A DNA stretch of 64,000 nucleotides. Origin: Acinetobacter suaedae. GTDB taxonomy: Bacteria; Pseudomonadota; Gammaproteobacteria; Pseudomonadales; Moraxellaceae. The stretch covers positions 2,170,001-2,234,000 of the forward strand of contig NZ_CP043909.1 of assembly GCF_008630915.1 (NCBI RefSeq). The letters run 5' to 3'. The stretch's first letter is position 1. Each line of letters begins with the position of its first letter. The notes beneath the pieces are model-generated. The model ran no database searches. It saw only the letters and a program-made list of their open reading frames with translations, and was not told the origin of the DNA. The translations under genes were made by a program, and so were the position numbers. Positions 16,016 through 26,100 of this stretch are shown here, piece after piece.

Positions 16016-18139
16016 CTAAACATTTAGCTGTATAGGAAAACGGACCTGCATCTTTAATGTTAAATCACAAAGATAAGCCAACTGTAAAATTGACCCAACG
16101 TTTAATTTAGAAGCCTCAAGCATTAATGTAAGTTGCCTTGCAAGTATGTTCATTCCTGCATCTGCGGCTAACTGACGTTGTTGCTGGAGAGTTTCAATCT
16201 GAGAACGGCTTAATATCATTCGCCCTGAACAGCTTTGGCTAAGTAATATATCTAGAATAGGTTCACAAACTTTCTGCCCCAAACCTTTTGAAGGGGGAAC
16301 TTGTTTTTTTTGTTGTTGTTTTCTCGCTAGGAGTTGCTCAATACGTCCCACTAAACTTTCTTTTAGGGTTTTCTTAGGCTCAACCCACTGATCAAAATCC
16401 AAATTAAACAGTCGTGTTTTTTCGTTTTGCGTGATTAATAAACTCATAGGTGACAAGACCAGCTCATGTTCTTTAATTTGGCAATACACAAAAACAGAGT
16501 TGATTTGAATCTTTTGAGTACAGAAACGTTCGAGCTGACGAATTTTTTCTATTTCTGATGTTTTCCAATCTAAACGTAAATGTATCGCTGATTGATTCTG
16601 ATCATAGACCGCCCACCACAGGCATTGCTCAATTTCATCAACTTGAGGGCTGTCATAGTCAGAAATATTAAGCATTACCGTTTGATCAACACCATCAATG
16701 CTTTGTAATTGTTGCTGCCAACGTTGTTGTAGTTTTTTCCAATCATTAAATCCGATGTGTTGATAGACACTAAAATCCTGAAGATTATCTAAGCTATTTA
16801 ATGGTAAAGCGCGACTTTGCCCTGATGCCGATAAACGATTATTCTCTGAAAATCGTGGCTGCTGTAGTCGTACTTTTTTCTGCATGAGTTGTTGGGCTGT
16901 CATCATCCAAATGCTTTGTTGGGACCACGCATTGTAACGATTAAAGTTTGGATCATTATTTTCAGTACGTGCTAGTGTCACCTCAAAAATTTGAGGGTTG
17001 TCTTGTTCTGAGAAATATAAAGTTAATCCTCTAGCTCCACCTAATGTTCTCCACCAACGCGCGCCTAAAGGTAAAAGCTCTAAATCTATTTGTTCTTGAT
17101 CCACTTCATATTGACGACGTGACCGGCCTCTTAAGCGAACTAAAACCTCACCTTTAGCATGTTCTAATTGGTAGAGATACGCATTCATTTGCGCTAAATA
17201 CAATAATGTTTCGTGTTCAGAACTATGTTCGTCACGATTTAAAAGTCGACTGACCTGACCACTAAGCTGTCTTAACATTCCAGCCAAACGTGGTAATGAT
17301 TCACTTCTAGCTGACATATTCAGTAGATGTAATTGTCGTGCAGTCATTTCGTTTACATGTGATAAACCAAATTCAATCAACTGAGCAAGATCATCTTTGA
17401 GTTCTATAATAAATTGACGTTCACTCTCACTCAGAACTGTGAGATTCTCTGTTTCACTGAGTTCCAACTCAGTCCAGAATTTTCCTTGCAGTCGTTGTAC
17501 TTCACTTAAAGCAGCTAAATAATATGCGGGCTGATCCTTTTCTAAATTGGACAGCATTCCAGCAAAACCAGCCCCTGCAACATAAATAATGTCTTCAGCT
17601 AGACTCTTGATACGAATTTTTAAACTGTACTCTTCTTCCAATAATTCCGTTTGTTGTTCTTGTTGCCAAAGCCGAGCTAGTTTAATAGCTTTTTGAGTTT
17701 GAGCTTTACCGATTTTCTTGCCAATTTGGCTAAGATCGAATGCTAATATTTCTTCGATAAGGTTGAGCTGAATATCATTTTTATGCTGTTCAGTCAGTTC
17801 AACCGTCGCACCTTGAATCTCTGTAGCTGAGTCTGGTACTGGTTTTACAATCGGTTGCTGAACAGGTTTTTGTAAATGTTGTTGCAGATATAAAACGGCT
17901 GCAACAATATGCTTACAAGCACCTGTTGCTGGGCAGGTACATGATGCATTAACTAAACCTGCCGATGATAAACCAACCTGTTGACCATCACTCTCAATGG
18001 TGATGTGTTCAGATTGCTCCGTTTGTAAAATCACCTTTCCTGCCTCAATATCTTTTAAGGCACGGCGAACTAAACCAGTATTTGCATAAGTAGCAAGACT
18101 GTCTTGATCATAAGCCAAATATTGGCGTTGCCAGCTCAT
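16016..18139 (-). CDS. yehQ: SWIM zinc-finger protein, YehQ-like
   Basis: 707-aa protein with an N-terminal SWIM domain: Cys67, Cys69, Cys75 and His77 in 'SCTCPATGACKHIVAAVLYL' (CxCxnCxH). SWIM domains bind DNA or protein. The long remainder is mostly helical, with no recognised catalytic motif. It is the last gene of a five-gene unit homologous by order and content to E. coli yehI-L-M-P-Q. Its ATG overlaps the VWA-gene stop (ATGA, 18136-18139), so the start at 18139 (MSWQRQYL) is preferred over a codon 21 nt upstream. Function unknown. Confidence 0.8.
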   Translation of the reverse strand: MSWQRQYLAYDQDSLATYANTGLVRRALKDIEAGKVILQTEQSEHITIESDGQQVGLSSAGLVNASCTCPATGACKHIVAAVLYLQQHLQKPVQQPIVKPVPDSATEIQGATVELTEQHKNDIQLNLIEEILAFDLSQIGKKIGKAQTQKAIKLARLWQQEQQTELLEEEYSLKIRIKSLAEDIIYVAGAGFAGMLSNLEKDQPAYYLAALSEVQRLQGKFWTELELSETENLTVLSESERQFIIELKDDLAQLIEFGLSHVNEMTARQLHLLNMSARSESLPRLAGMLRQLSGQVSRLLNRDEHSSEHETLLYLAQMNAYLYQLEHAKGEVLVRLRGRSRRQYEVDQEQIDLELLPLGARWWRTLGGARGLTLYFSEQDNPQIFEVTLARTENNDPNFNRYNAWSQQSIWMMTAQQLMQKKVRLQQPRFSENNRLSASGQSRALPLNSLDNLQDFSVYQHIGFNDWKKLQQRWQQQLQSIDGVDQTVMLNISDYDSPQVDEIEQCLWWAVYDQNQSAIHLRLDWKTSEIEKIRQLERFCTQKIQINSVFVYCQIKEHELVLSPMSLLITQNEKTRLFNLDFDQWVEPKKTLKESLVGRIEQLLARKQQQKKQVPPSKGLGQKVCEPILDILLSQSCSGRMILSRSQIETLQQQRQLAADAGMNILARQLTLMLEASKLNVGSILQLAYLCDLTLKMQVRFPIQLNV

Positions 18140-19272
18140 TGCATCACCTCTGCCATCCATTCGGCAAAATGTTCAGGGGTGAGCGCTGCAACAGACATGC
18201 CCCTCTCATTCAGCTTCTGTGCCATTTGAATATCATAGACAGGATTAGCTTGTTCATCTAAAGCAGCTAAGCCCAATAACTTTACGTGTTGACTTTGCAA
18301 GCGACTAATCGCATTGAGTAAATGTGCTACAGAACCACCTTCTTCAAAATCACTGATTAACGTAAAAATCGTGCGATTTGGTTGCTTGATAAAACGTTCG
18401 CAATAATTCACCGCTTTGGCAATGTCTGTGCCACCGCCAAGCTGAACAGTCAATAGCACTTCAACGGGGTCATGTGCCATATGAGATAAATCAACAATAT
18501 TGGTATCAAATAATACGAGATGTACTTTCACAGCAGGTAAACTTGCGAGGATGCTGGCACAAATCGCACTGTACATGACAGAGTTCATCATTGAACCACT
18601 TTGGTCCACGCACAACACGACAGTCCATGGTAAATGACGTTGTACCCGCGCATTGAAGAATGGTTGTTGAATAATGAGCTTATTTAAATCAGCGTTATAG
18701 TGTTTTAGATTTTCTCGAATCGTGCGTCGCCAGTCAAAGTTCTGGCTATTTGCAATCAAAGAACGGCGAAAACGATTGCGTCGACCATGAATCGCATTGA
18801 TAAAGTTAGGTTTTAATCGTGCAACGATTTGCTCTACTACAGTTTGAATAATCTCTCGGACAGCATCTCGAGTTTGCGCATTCATTCGCCCACGCATCGT
18901 CAATAAGGCTTTAGCAAGCTGAGGTGTAGGTTCTAAACTTTTTAAGCTTTGCGGATCTTTGAGTAATGCATCTAATTGGTAGCGTTCAACTGCTTGAGTT
19001 TGAATACGTTCAAAGGTACTTTGCGGAAATAATTTTCGCGCTTGATTGAGCCAATTAATTGCAGTGAGCTGTGAGTCATCTAATGAGCCATGACGAGACT
19101 CCCCTGCAACATGACCACGTTGTTCATACTCACGGTTGTATAAATAATCGAGAGTACGTTCCAAGCGTAATTGTTCTGCATCAAGCTGTACCTGATCCAA
19201 AGCTCGATCACTATAGCGACCCAGAATCAACCGCCAACGTGCTGCAAGGTTATTAGAGTTTGAATCATTCAT
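18136..19272 (-). CDS. yehP: VWA-domain protein, YehP-like
   Basis: 378-aa protein with a C-terminal von Willebrand A domain whose metal-ion-dependent adhesion site is intact: 'VVLCVDQSGSMMNSVMYSA' (DxSxS), a Thr in 'LGGGTDIAKAV', and Asp in 'FTLISDFEEGG'. The N-terminal half is helical ('NWLNQARKLFPQSTFERIQ', 'ALLTMRGRMNAQTRD') as in E. coli YehP. VWA proteins of this type pair with MoxR AAA ATPases, here encoded upstream. Start ATG 19272 shares its A with the TAA stop of the preceding gene, and the end overlaps the SWIM gene by 4 nt, so the three are coupled. Confidence 0.85.
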   Translation of the reverse strand: MNDSNSNNLAARWRLILGRYSDRALDQVQLDAEQLRLERTLDYLYNREYEQRGHVAGESRHGSLDDSQLTAINWLNQARKLFPQSTFERIQTQAVERYQLDALLKDPQSLKSLEPTPQLAKALLTMRGRMNAQTRDAVREIIQTVVEQIVARLKPNFINAIHGRRNRFRRSLIANSQNFDWRRTIRENLKHYNADLNKLIIQQPFFNARVQRHLPWTVVLCVDQSGSMMNSVMYSAICASILASLPAVKVHLVLFDTNIVDLSHMAHDPVEVLLTVQLGGGTDIAKAVNYCERFIKQPNRTIFTLISDFEEGGSVAHLLNAISRLQSQHVKLLGLAALDEQANPVYDIQMAQKLNERGMSVAALTPEHFAEWMAEVMQ

Positions 19273-21767
19273 TATACTAACCAACCTTGTAAATTTCGCT
19301 TGATCAAAAATTCTTGTAGTTGTTGATTTAATTGAACACCTTGTAGCATTTCAGCTTTTGAAACCTCACTGATATATTGAGAGATATCCAAACTTGAAAC
19401 ATCATTCAGCTGTGCAATCTTCTCAGCAAAAGCTGCTGTTTCCTTCGGTTTAAAATGAGTAAATGCTTGGCGTAAATCAGGTAGAATCGACACAAAGGAA
19501 GCCTCATCCCATTTTAATAACAGTTGATTCAGTAGTTGTGCCATGGCAGGATAACGCAATAATAATTCAGGTGAGCTTTGCATCATTCCAGATAGATAAG
19601 CGACTGCATGTTCAGGGTTTGCACCCAAACCAAAATGTCGCTGAACTGATTGCTGTAAATCCTGTTCAGTCAAATCACCATCAATAAAACGTAAGGCATC
19701 AACCGCACCCGCCAACACATCTAGCTTTTGCCACTCCATATTTAATCTTGCTAAAGCATTATAAAATTGTGCTAAGAAATTTTGCTCACCACCTACTACA
19801 CGATTTATCTGCTTAGACAAATTGCGTAATTGCAAAACTTGATTAAGAATTTGCTGTTGTTGATCTGCTGGTGGCGTAGCCAACTGAGACAGTAAAAATA
19901 ATGCTGTGGGGATGACTTGCTGCATCAGCACTTTAAGTTCAGGTTGTTGCTGAAAAGCTAAGAAATCTTTGCCTGTCCATAAATTTAATAATTTTTGTCC
20001 ACATTGAATCACCGAATCCAAATCAGGATCAGTTGGTAAGAATTGTTGAACTTCAACAAACAGAATTGGAATTTGTTTGTGCAATCCCATCAATGCTGCT
20101 CGAATTAAAAGCTGTACTGCAAGATGAGATGATCTTCCTTGCCCTGTCTGAGAAAAAGTCTGTTTGATATGCAAGAGTTTTTGTATTGCAACAGTATTTA
20201 ACTCACCTCCTAATTCTGATAATTCAATCAACTGAGCTTCAACATGTGGTGTCCATGCATAATCCCATTCTTCAAATAATAAATGTAAGCGTCCTCCACC
20301 TAGGAAATCTGGACCACTCACCGATTTGGCAAATCCCACTTGCAAGAAATCAAGTAAATGTAGGAAACGACTTCGCAAACGATGTTTATGATTACGAAAG
20401 ACATCCAGTTTTGCGCGTTTGGCCGTAGTTTCATCCAATTTAAAACGATGAACTTTTGCTAAGTCGTAGACTTGAGCTAATAATGGTGGAGTCTGTGTGG
20501 ATTGCACCACTTGTCCTAGACGCGCACCACTCAGAATTTGTTTCAACAGGCTTTGAAATGCTTGTTGTCCATCATCTAAACTGCCTTTGATAAAACTACT
20601 TTGACAGGCATCAATTAAATCAAAACGACTAATTAAATGATGTCCTCTTAAAGCTGCTAATCTAATTGCCTGTTCAGTTGCATTTTTAACCGTAATAAAA
20701 CTGCTTTCTAAAATCTGCTGTTCGCGTAATTGCACAGAAAAATCAGACAGTAACTCGACAGTTAAGGCTTGTCGTTGCTCAGTATCATCAAAGGATTTCT
20801 CCATCATATGTTGCCAGCAACGTTGATAAAACGCAGGTGATGGCATACCCGAAGCATAACCATTTAAAGCATCAAGACGATCAAAGCTATAACGAATCAA
20901 CCACGCTTGGTCGTCCTGATCGGCTGACTTTATTTTTTTAATTTTCTTAGGTTTCTCAACCAGTAAATGTGCTGCCAATTGCTCAATTAAGGCCAAGGTG
21001 TGAAAACCACCTGTAAGGATACAGATTGTGCCTTTTTTATTTGCATAGCATTCTAAGATGCTTTGCAGCATGCATTGTTCTCGGATTAAAGAAGCATCGG
21101 CTTCTAAAACGCTATCCTCATAATCTAAACGAGACATAGCACACCAAACGAGCACCTCATGGAAAAAGCTTTGCCAATCATGCATCTCCAGCTTCGGCTT
21201 TAACTCAAATAAGTGATCCCAAAGTTCATCATGATTTCGACAGTGCAACTTCTGTGCTAGGGTTTGTAAATACTGACTATGAGCCAAATAGCGCTCTTGC
21301 TGTAAGCTTCGACTTTGCCAAGTTTGTTTGGTAATCATCTTTAATTCATGATCAATCTGACTTGTCCACGCTAAATCAATAAACTCAACCTCAGCATCAA
21401 TTTCTGGCGCATATCGCAGCGCAACCCATTCAGGTGAATAATCGCAAAATGGATAATAAGCAGTACGCGTTTGTTTCTGTTCCGTCTTTTCATCAGTAGA
21501 AGCATTACTCTTTGCTTCGATGATTTCGGTTTGACACAGTACAGCTAGTGGTGGCTGACTATCTGGATGCTGTAAATCTGCAATTAAACGATTAAATGAA
21601 CGTGGTGCTTCAATCAATATGTGTTTAGGCTGTAATTGCTGCAACGATTGTAAAGCAGCATAAGCACATGCTGGGCTATGATGGCGAATAGGTAAAAAAT
21701 GAATACCTTTATCTGCCAAAGCCTTTTGCTGTTGTAATGCTTGTTGTAAGCGTTGTGGTATAGTCAT
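19272..21767 (-). CDS. yehM: DUF5682 family protein, YehM-like
   Basis: 831-aa protein with the DUF5682 opening 'IHFLPIRHHSPACAYAALQ' and 'HILIEAPRSFNRLIADL' and a long helical C-terminal region. In E. coli yehM sits between the MoxR ATPase gene yehL and the VWA gene yehP, as here. Function unknown; the conserved N-terminal His/Asp/Glu residues look like those of an enzyme or a TraB/PrgY-like fold, but that is only a suggestion. It is separated from the upstream ATPase gene by a 256-bp gap with inverted repeats, and its stop overlaps the VWA gene by 1 nt. Confidence 0.82.
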   Translation of the reverse strand: MTIPQRLQQALQQQKALADKGIHFLPIRHHSPACAYAALQSLQQLQPKHILIEAPRSFNRLIADLQHPDSQPPLAVLCQTEIIEAKSNASTDEKTEQKQTRTAYYPFCDYSPEWVALRYAPEIDAEVEFIDLAWTSQIDHELKMITKQTWQSRSLQQERYLAHSQYLQTLAQKLHCRNHDELWDHLFELKPKLEMHDWQSFFHEVLVWCAMSRLDYEDSVLEADASLIREQCMLQSILECYANKKGTICILTGGFHTLALIEQLAAHLLVEKPKKIKKIKSADQDDQAWLIRYSFDRLDALNGYASGMPSPAFYQRCWQHMMEKSFDDTEQRQALTVELLSDFSVQLREQQILESSFITVKNATEQAIRLAALRGHHLISRFDLIDACQSSFIKGSLDDGQQAFQSLLKQILSGARLGQVVQSTQTPPLLAQVYDLAKVHRFKLDETTAKRAKLDVFRNHKHRLRSRFLHLLDFLQVGFAKSVSGPDFLGGGRLHLLFEEWDYAWTPHVEAQLIELSELGGELNTVAIQKLLHIKQTFSQTGQGRSSHLAVQLLIRAALMGLHKQIPILFVEVQQFLPTDPDLDSVIQCGQKLLNLWTGKDFLAFQQQPELKVLMQQVIPTALFLLSQLATPPADQQQQILNQVLQLRNLSKQINRVVGGEQNFLAQFYNALARLNMEWQKLDVLAGAVDALRFIDGDLTEQDLQQSVQRHFGLGANPEHAVAYLSGMMQSSPELLLRYPAMAQLLNQLLLKWDEASFVSILPDLRQAFTHFKPKETAAFAEKIAQLNDVSSLDISQYISEVSKAEMLQGVQLNQQLQEFLIKRNLQGWLV

Positions 21768-21831
21768 ATTCTTTATTTCAATAAATTTTCACTTTTTATA
21801 TAAACTACATACAACATCTGATACTCGGAAC

Positions 21832-21957
21832 GTCATTCACAGCCTGCGTGGTATCTGTCAAATGTTGTTTCTGCGACTCGATTAACTAAATGTAAGAAGT
21901 CAACAGGTTCTGTGAATGACAAATGGTTTTGCCTACTTTTGTCGAAACAAAAGTAGG
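21832..21957. repeat. Intergenic inverted-repeat element between yehL and yehM
   Basis: The 256-bp gap inside the otherwise tight cluster holds an 11-bp inverted pair, gtcattcacag (21832-21842) and ctgtgaatgac (21910-21920), extendable with a 2-nt bulge. It is followed by a perfect hairpin cctacttttgt-CGAA-acaaaagtagg (21932-21957). No T-run follows the hairpin on the minus strand. It looks like a small dispersed palindromic element or an RNA processing site; copy number elsewhere is unknown. Confidence 0.6.
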
Positions 21958-22023
21958 TCGAGCCGAAGGCTTATCCTCAAATAAGATGAGAACTCGGCAC
22001 GACTCAGTTAAGACTCAAAAAAT

Positions 22024-23115
22024 CTACTGCCAAAACGTTTTTCCAGCATCAAAAAAAGCCTTCCAAGTTACATCCTGTTTGGCACGTTCACGGGCAACAT
22101 TATCCATATAAAAACGCATCCGCTTGGCATCGTCAGCATTATCTTTCAACACTACGCCAATCAACTGGCGTGCAATCGCAGAACCACTCAAAGATTGATC
22201 ACCTAAATAATAACCTTCTAAAGCAGCTGCATAAGCGATATTGACCGCTTCAGCAGTCGACATCACAGCATCAGGTGTTTTAATTGATGTACCATCTTTG
22301 GTTGTGCCTTGGCGTAACTCTTGAAAAACTGTGACAAGTAGATCAACCACAGATTCAGACATTTGAATCTGATCAGATAAATCGCCTAACTCGCGTTTCA
22401 ACTGGGTTAGTACAAGCTCACGTTCAAAAACAGGATCAGCAATTGGTCGTACAGTTTCAAAATTAAAACGACGTTTCAATGCCGATGACATCTCATGCAC
22501 ACCGCGATCTCTTAAATTGGCGGTAGCAATAATATTAAATCCTGCTTTGGCATACACACGACCTTGATTCCCAAGCTCAGGAATCATCATGGTCTTTTCA
22601 GACATTAATGAAACTAAAACATCCTGAATTTCAGGTGGACAACGCGTGATTTCCTCGAAACGAATGATCTTGCCATGCTGCATCGCTTGATAAACAGGTG
22701 ATGCAACTAAAGACTTCTCATTAGGACCTTCAGCAAGCAATAAAGCATAGTTCCATGAATATTTGAGATGATCTTCAGTTGTGCCTGCTGTTCCTTGAAT
22801 GGTTAATCCTGAATCACCACTAATCGCTGCTGCTAATAACTCCGATAGCATAGATTTTGCTGTACCAGGTTCACCAACCAACATGAGACCTTGTTTACCC
22901 AGTAAAGTCACAATCGCTCTGTCGACTAAAGCATCATCACCATAAAATTTACGGCTAATCGCTAATTTCTCATCACCGAGAATGAATTGACGTACTGCAC
23001 GGGGTGAACGTAGCCAGCCTTGAGGTTTAGGTGCATGGTCATGCTCACTGAGCATGGTGAGTTCTTCTGCAAAACGTTGTTCAGCGCTTAGTTTAATAAT
23101 ATTTTGTGGATTCAT
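22024..23115 (-). CDS. yehL: MoxR-type AAA+ ATPase, YehL-like
   Basis: 363-aa AAA+ ATPase. Walker A 'MLVGEPGTAKSML', a Walker B region reading 'IIRFEEITRCPPEIQDVL' (Glu-Glu in place of the usual Asp-Glu), sensor 1 'IIATANLRDRG', and an arginine-finger region 'SALKRRFNF'. MoxR ATPases act as chaperones that remodel or load metal centres into partner proteins together with VWA proteins, and such a partner (yehP-like) is encoded downstream. It lies 12 bp after the DUF4132 gene, so the two are co-transcribed. Corresponds to E. coli yehL by sequence and order. Confidence 0.87.
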   Translation of the reverse strand: MNPQNIIKLSAEQRFAEELTMLSEHDHAPKPQGWLRSPRAVRQFILGDEKLAISRKFYGDDALVDRAIVTLLGKQGLMLVGEPGTAKSMLSELLAAAISGDSGLTIQGTAGTTEDHLKYSWNYALLLAEGPNEKSLVASPVYQAMQHGKIIRFEEITRCPPEIQDVLVSLMSEKTMMIPELGNQGRVYAKAGFNIIATANLRDRGVHEMSSALKRRFNFETVRPIADPVFERELVLTQLKRELGDLSDQIQMSESVVDLLVTVFQELRQGTTKDGTSIKTPDAVMSTAEAVNIAYAAALEGYYLGDQSLSGSAIARQLIGVVLKDNADDAKRMRFYMDNVARERAKQDVTWKAFFDAGKTFWQ

Positions 23116-23127
23116 ATCTTTACCATT

Positions 23128-26100
23128 TTACCAAGGTGTTTTCTTCTGCCATTCAGGATCAAAACCTGAACATGCCTCGGCAACTTTTAAATAATCAGCA
23201 TAAGTTTCCGCTAATAATACTGGTGGTACATCTGTCAACTTCATCCCACTGTCACGCCACGAACGTACATTTTTATTCTCAAAACTAAGGTCATACAACA
23301 CTGCTGCAAGATTTTCTTCAGGCACATAACTGCCACTAAAACGAATCACTGCCGATAAACCAATCTGGCTAAAGGGTTTAAAGTAACTATCAAAAGAGCC
23401 ACCATCTTCAATTGAAGCACGTTGATAACCGAGTTTGGTGATCACACCACGTAAAGTAAAGGTATCAGTCAGCCAGCCTTTACGATCCTCAATAATTTCC
23501 GCATGTGCTGCAAAAACAGGAAGCTGGTGTGTCATCTGCTCAAATAGGAACTTCACTTTATAATCTTTAAAATGTGCTTGCCATGCTTCTGCATCTTCAG
23601 CGCTGATCAAAACACCATGTGCAACTTTGATTTGGCTATCTTGTGCTAATTCAATTTCATCATCTTCAAGATTTAATAAGCTACCGTCATCACTCGGCCG
23701 GAAACTTTGTAAAACAGTACCTTCTGAAGAAATCTCCAACCACACTAAACCTTGAATCAAACGTTTCATAATTGGGTGAGCAAATAGATATTCTTGCCAA
23801 TCCACACTGCTCCAAGTTCGCTCACTACACATCGCCTCATATAAACGTTGTGTTTGCAGATCAATCACTTGTTTAAACTCTTTCTTACTACTGCTGAATA
23901 AAGATTTGGCTTCTTTAATTAAGCTTTCATCATCACCTTGTCGTGCTGCAGGCAAAGCTTTAATAATTTTTCCATCTTCATTTTTAAGTACGAACTTATC
24001 TTTATCATCCACATAGGCAGTTAAGATTCGAGAACCATATTCTAAAGTGAGAATACCAGTATCATCCAAACCAGCTGTTGGAATGGTACGATCCGCTAGC
24101 TCATCACTGCTCCAGTGATTACGCTCAGCAATTTGCTCGACCAATTGTTTCGCCAGATTTTGAACCGATGCGGTACGGTAGCGACGTGACACACTCAACA
24201 ATAATTGAATCATCAATGGATCATCGCTGACTGAAAAACTACTCAACATGGCTTCGATTTGCGCGCGACGTTGATAATGTTGCTTCATATAATCTTGCAA
24301 CAATTTCACCGCAATACTGCCTTGCGTTTTAAAAGTCAGTGCCAACATACCCTTATTTTTGATTGCAGAGCCTAAATAAATCGCCAAACGTTCTCGTTTG
24401 ATTTCCTCAACCACTTCGTCTAACGTGATATGCTCATATCGCCCATAATATTCTGGGTATTTTTTTCCATAATCCTGCCAATAAATTTGGTATTGCTGTA
24501 AGCGATTCGGTGCTTCCTTGGCCGCAAATTCCATTGCTTCTTCTAAAGTTGGATTACGGGTATCTTGATAAATAAAGCTTTGTAATAAATGTAAAGAAAG
24601 TGCTTGCTGACTCTTTTCATTTAACAATTCCATATAGCGTTGCAATAATGCATTGGGAACCGGATCTTTCAATTTATCAGCCAAGATCACCCACCAGCGA
24701 ATAATTTGGGGATTAACGGTGCTTCCATCTTTCCATTGCACTTGAGGTAAATGCTTTAGATCAAACCACGTAAAACTACTAGCAATTTTACCTTTTAATC
24801 CTTTTTCAGCATCTTTCAGCAAGTTTTCAGGTGAAAGATAAATACTGATGTCTTCTCCTAATTGCTCCAAGGCCGTCAAAACCGCTGCAATAACCACTTC
24901 CTTTTTTTCTTTTTTTAATAAATCATATAACGCGGGTACAGCTGCCTGATGCTGTAAACGAGCAAGCCACTCCACTGCTGTAACACGAATTTCTTGTTTA
25001 CCATTTGTCAACGCTTCAATCGCACGCAAATGGATATCGGGGAGCTTTCTCAAAACTTCCTGTGCATTAAAACGTAAACGTTTACTATCCCCCAATGCAA
25101 ACTCGAGTAAACGAGGAATAAACGGTTTAGGTACCTGTGGAAAACGTTGTAGTAATGCCAATGCTTTGATTGGATCATAATAACGCCATTGGTTTTTATT
25201 TTTGCTTGGGAGCAAACCCAAAGCTTCAGCAATAAAATCAATATTCTCAAGGAAAAATGGAATGATTTGCTCATCCTCACAAATTCTTGTATTTAACTCT
25301 TCACCACTATAATTTTCCAAGTATTCATTAGCAATACAGCGCTTGCTACTTTCTTCTGTAAGCCCTACATCTATTAAAACTTTTGCCAACTGACGTAGTT
25401 CAATACTTTGCCAATCTTTAGCATCTAAAAATTGGAAAAACTGATACCAATTCATCCAATCATTGTTTCCATGCCCTAGCACCAAACGAGCTGCATGAAT
25501 CAAACTAAACTCTGGTAACTGCTGTAACTTTTTTTGATAATTGGCAATTTCTTCAATATACGAACGATAGTTTTTTTGACCATTTAAATGACCAAGAATT
25601 AATTTTCCCACATTTTCGACTTTGTCATATGATTTGCAGAAGTCTCGATAGTTATTCTGTCTCCAATGGCTTTTATATCCCCCTTTTTCAACAGCTTTAT
25701 TATCTTCAATTTCTTGTTCAGCAACTTGACGATATTTTTCTCGTAACGCCAAATAATTCTCTTGTAAAACCGTAGCAAAACTTTCAGGGATTTCTTTTGC
25801 TTCTATGATCTCGACCTCAGGTAAAGCATAATCCGTTTCTACCACTTTTCCCAACGATTCGAGACGCTGTAAAGCCGCAATAATATTACTTTGTACTGAT
25901 TTTAATTTTTCATTCTCAGCAGCTTGCTGCAAAATTTCAAGGTTCTGCTCTCCCAAACGTGCCAATAGATCTGCCGCATAACTACGCTGTTTACTGTCTC
26001 CACTCATCAGAAAATGCCGCAAATGCTGCTGACTTTCAATCTCATCTAGCTGTGTAAGGAGTACTGTGGCCTGTTCACGCACAGTTTTACTAGGACTCAA

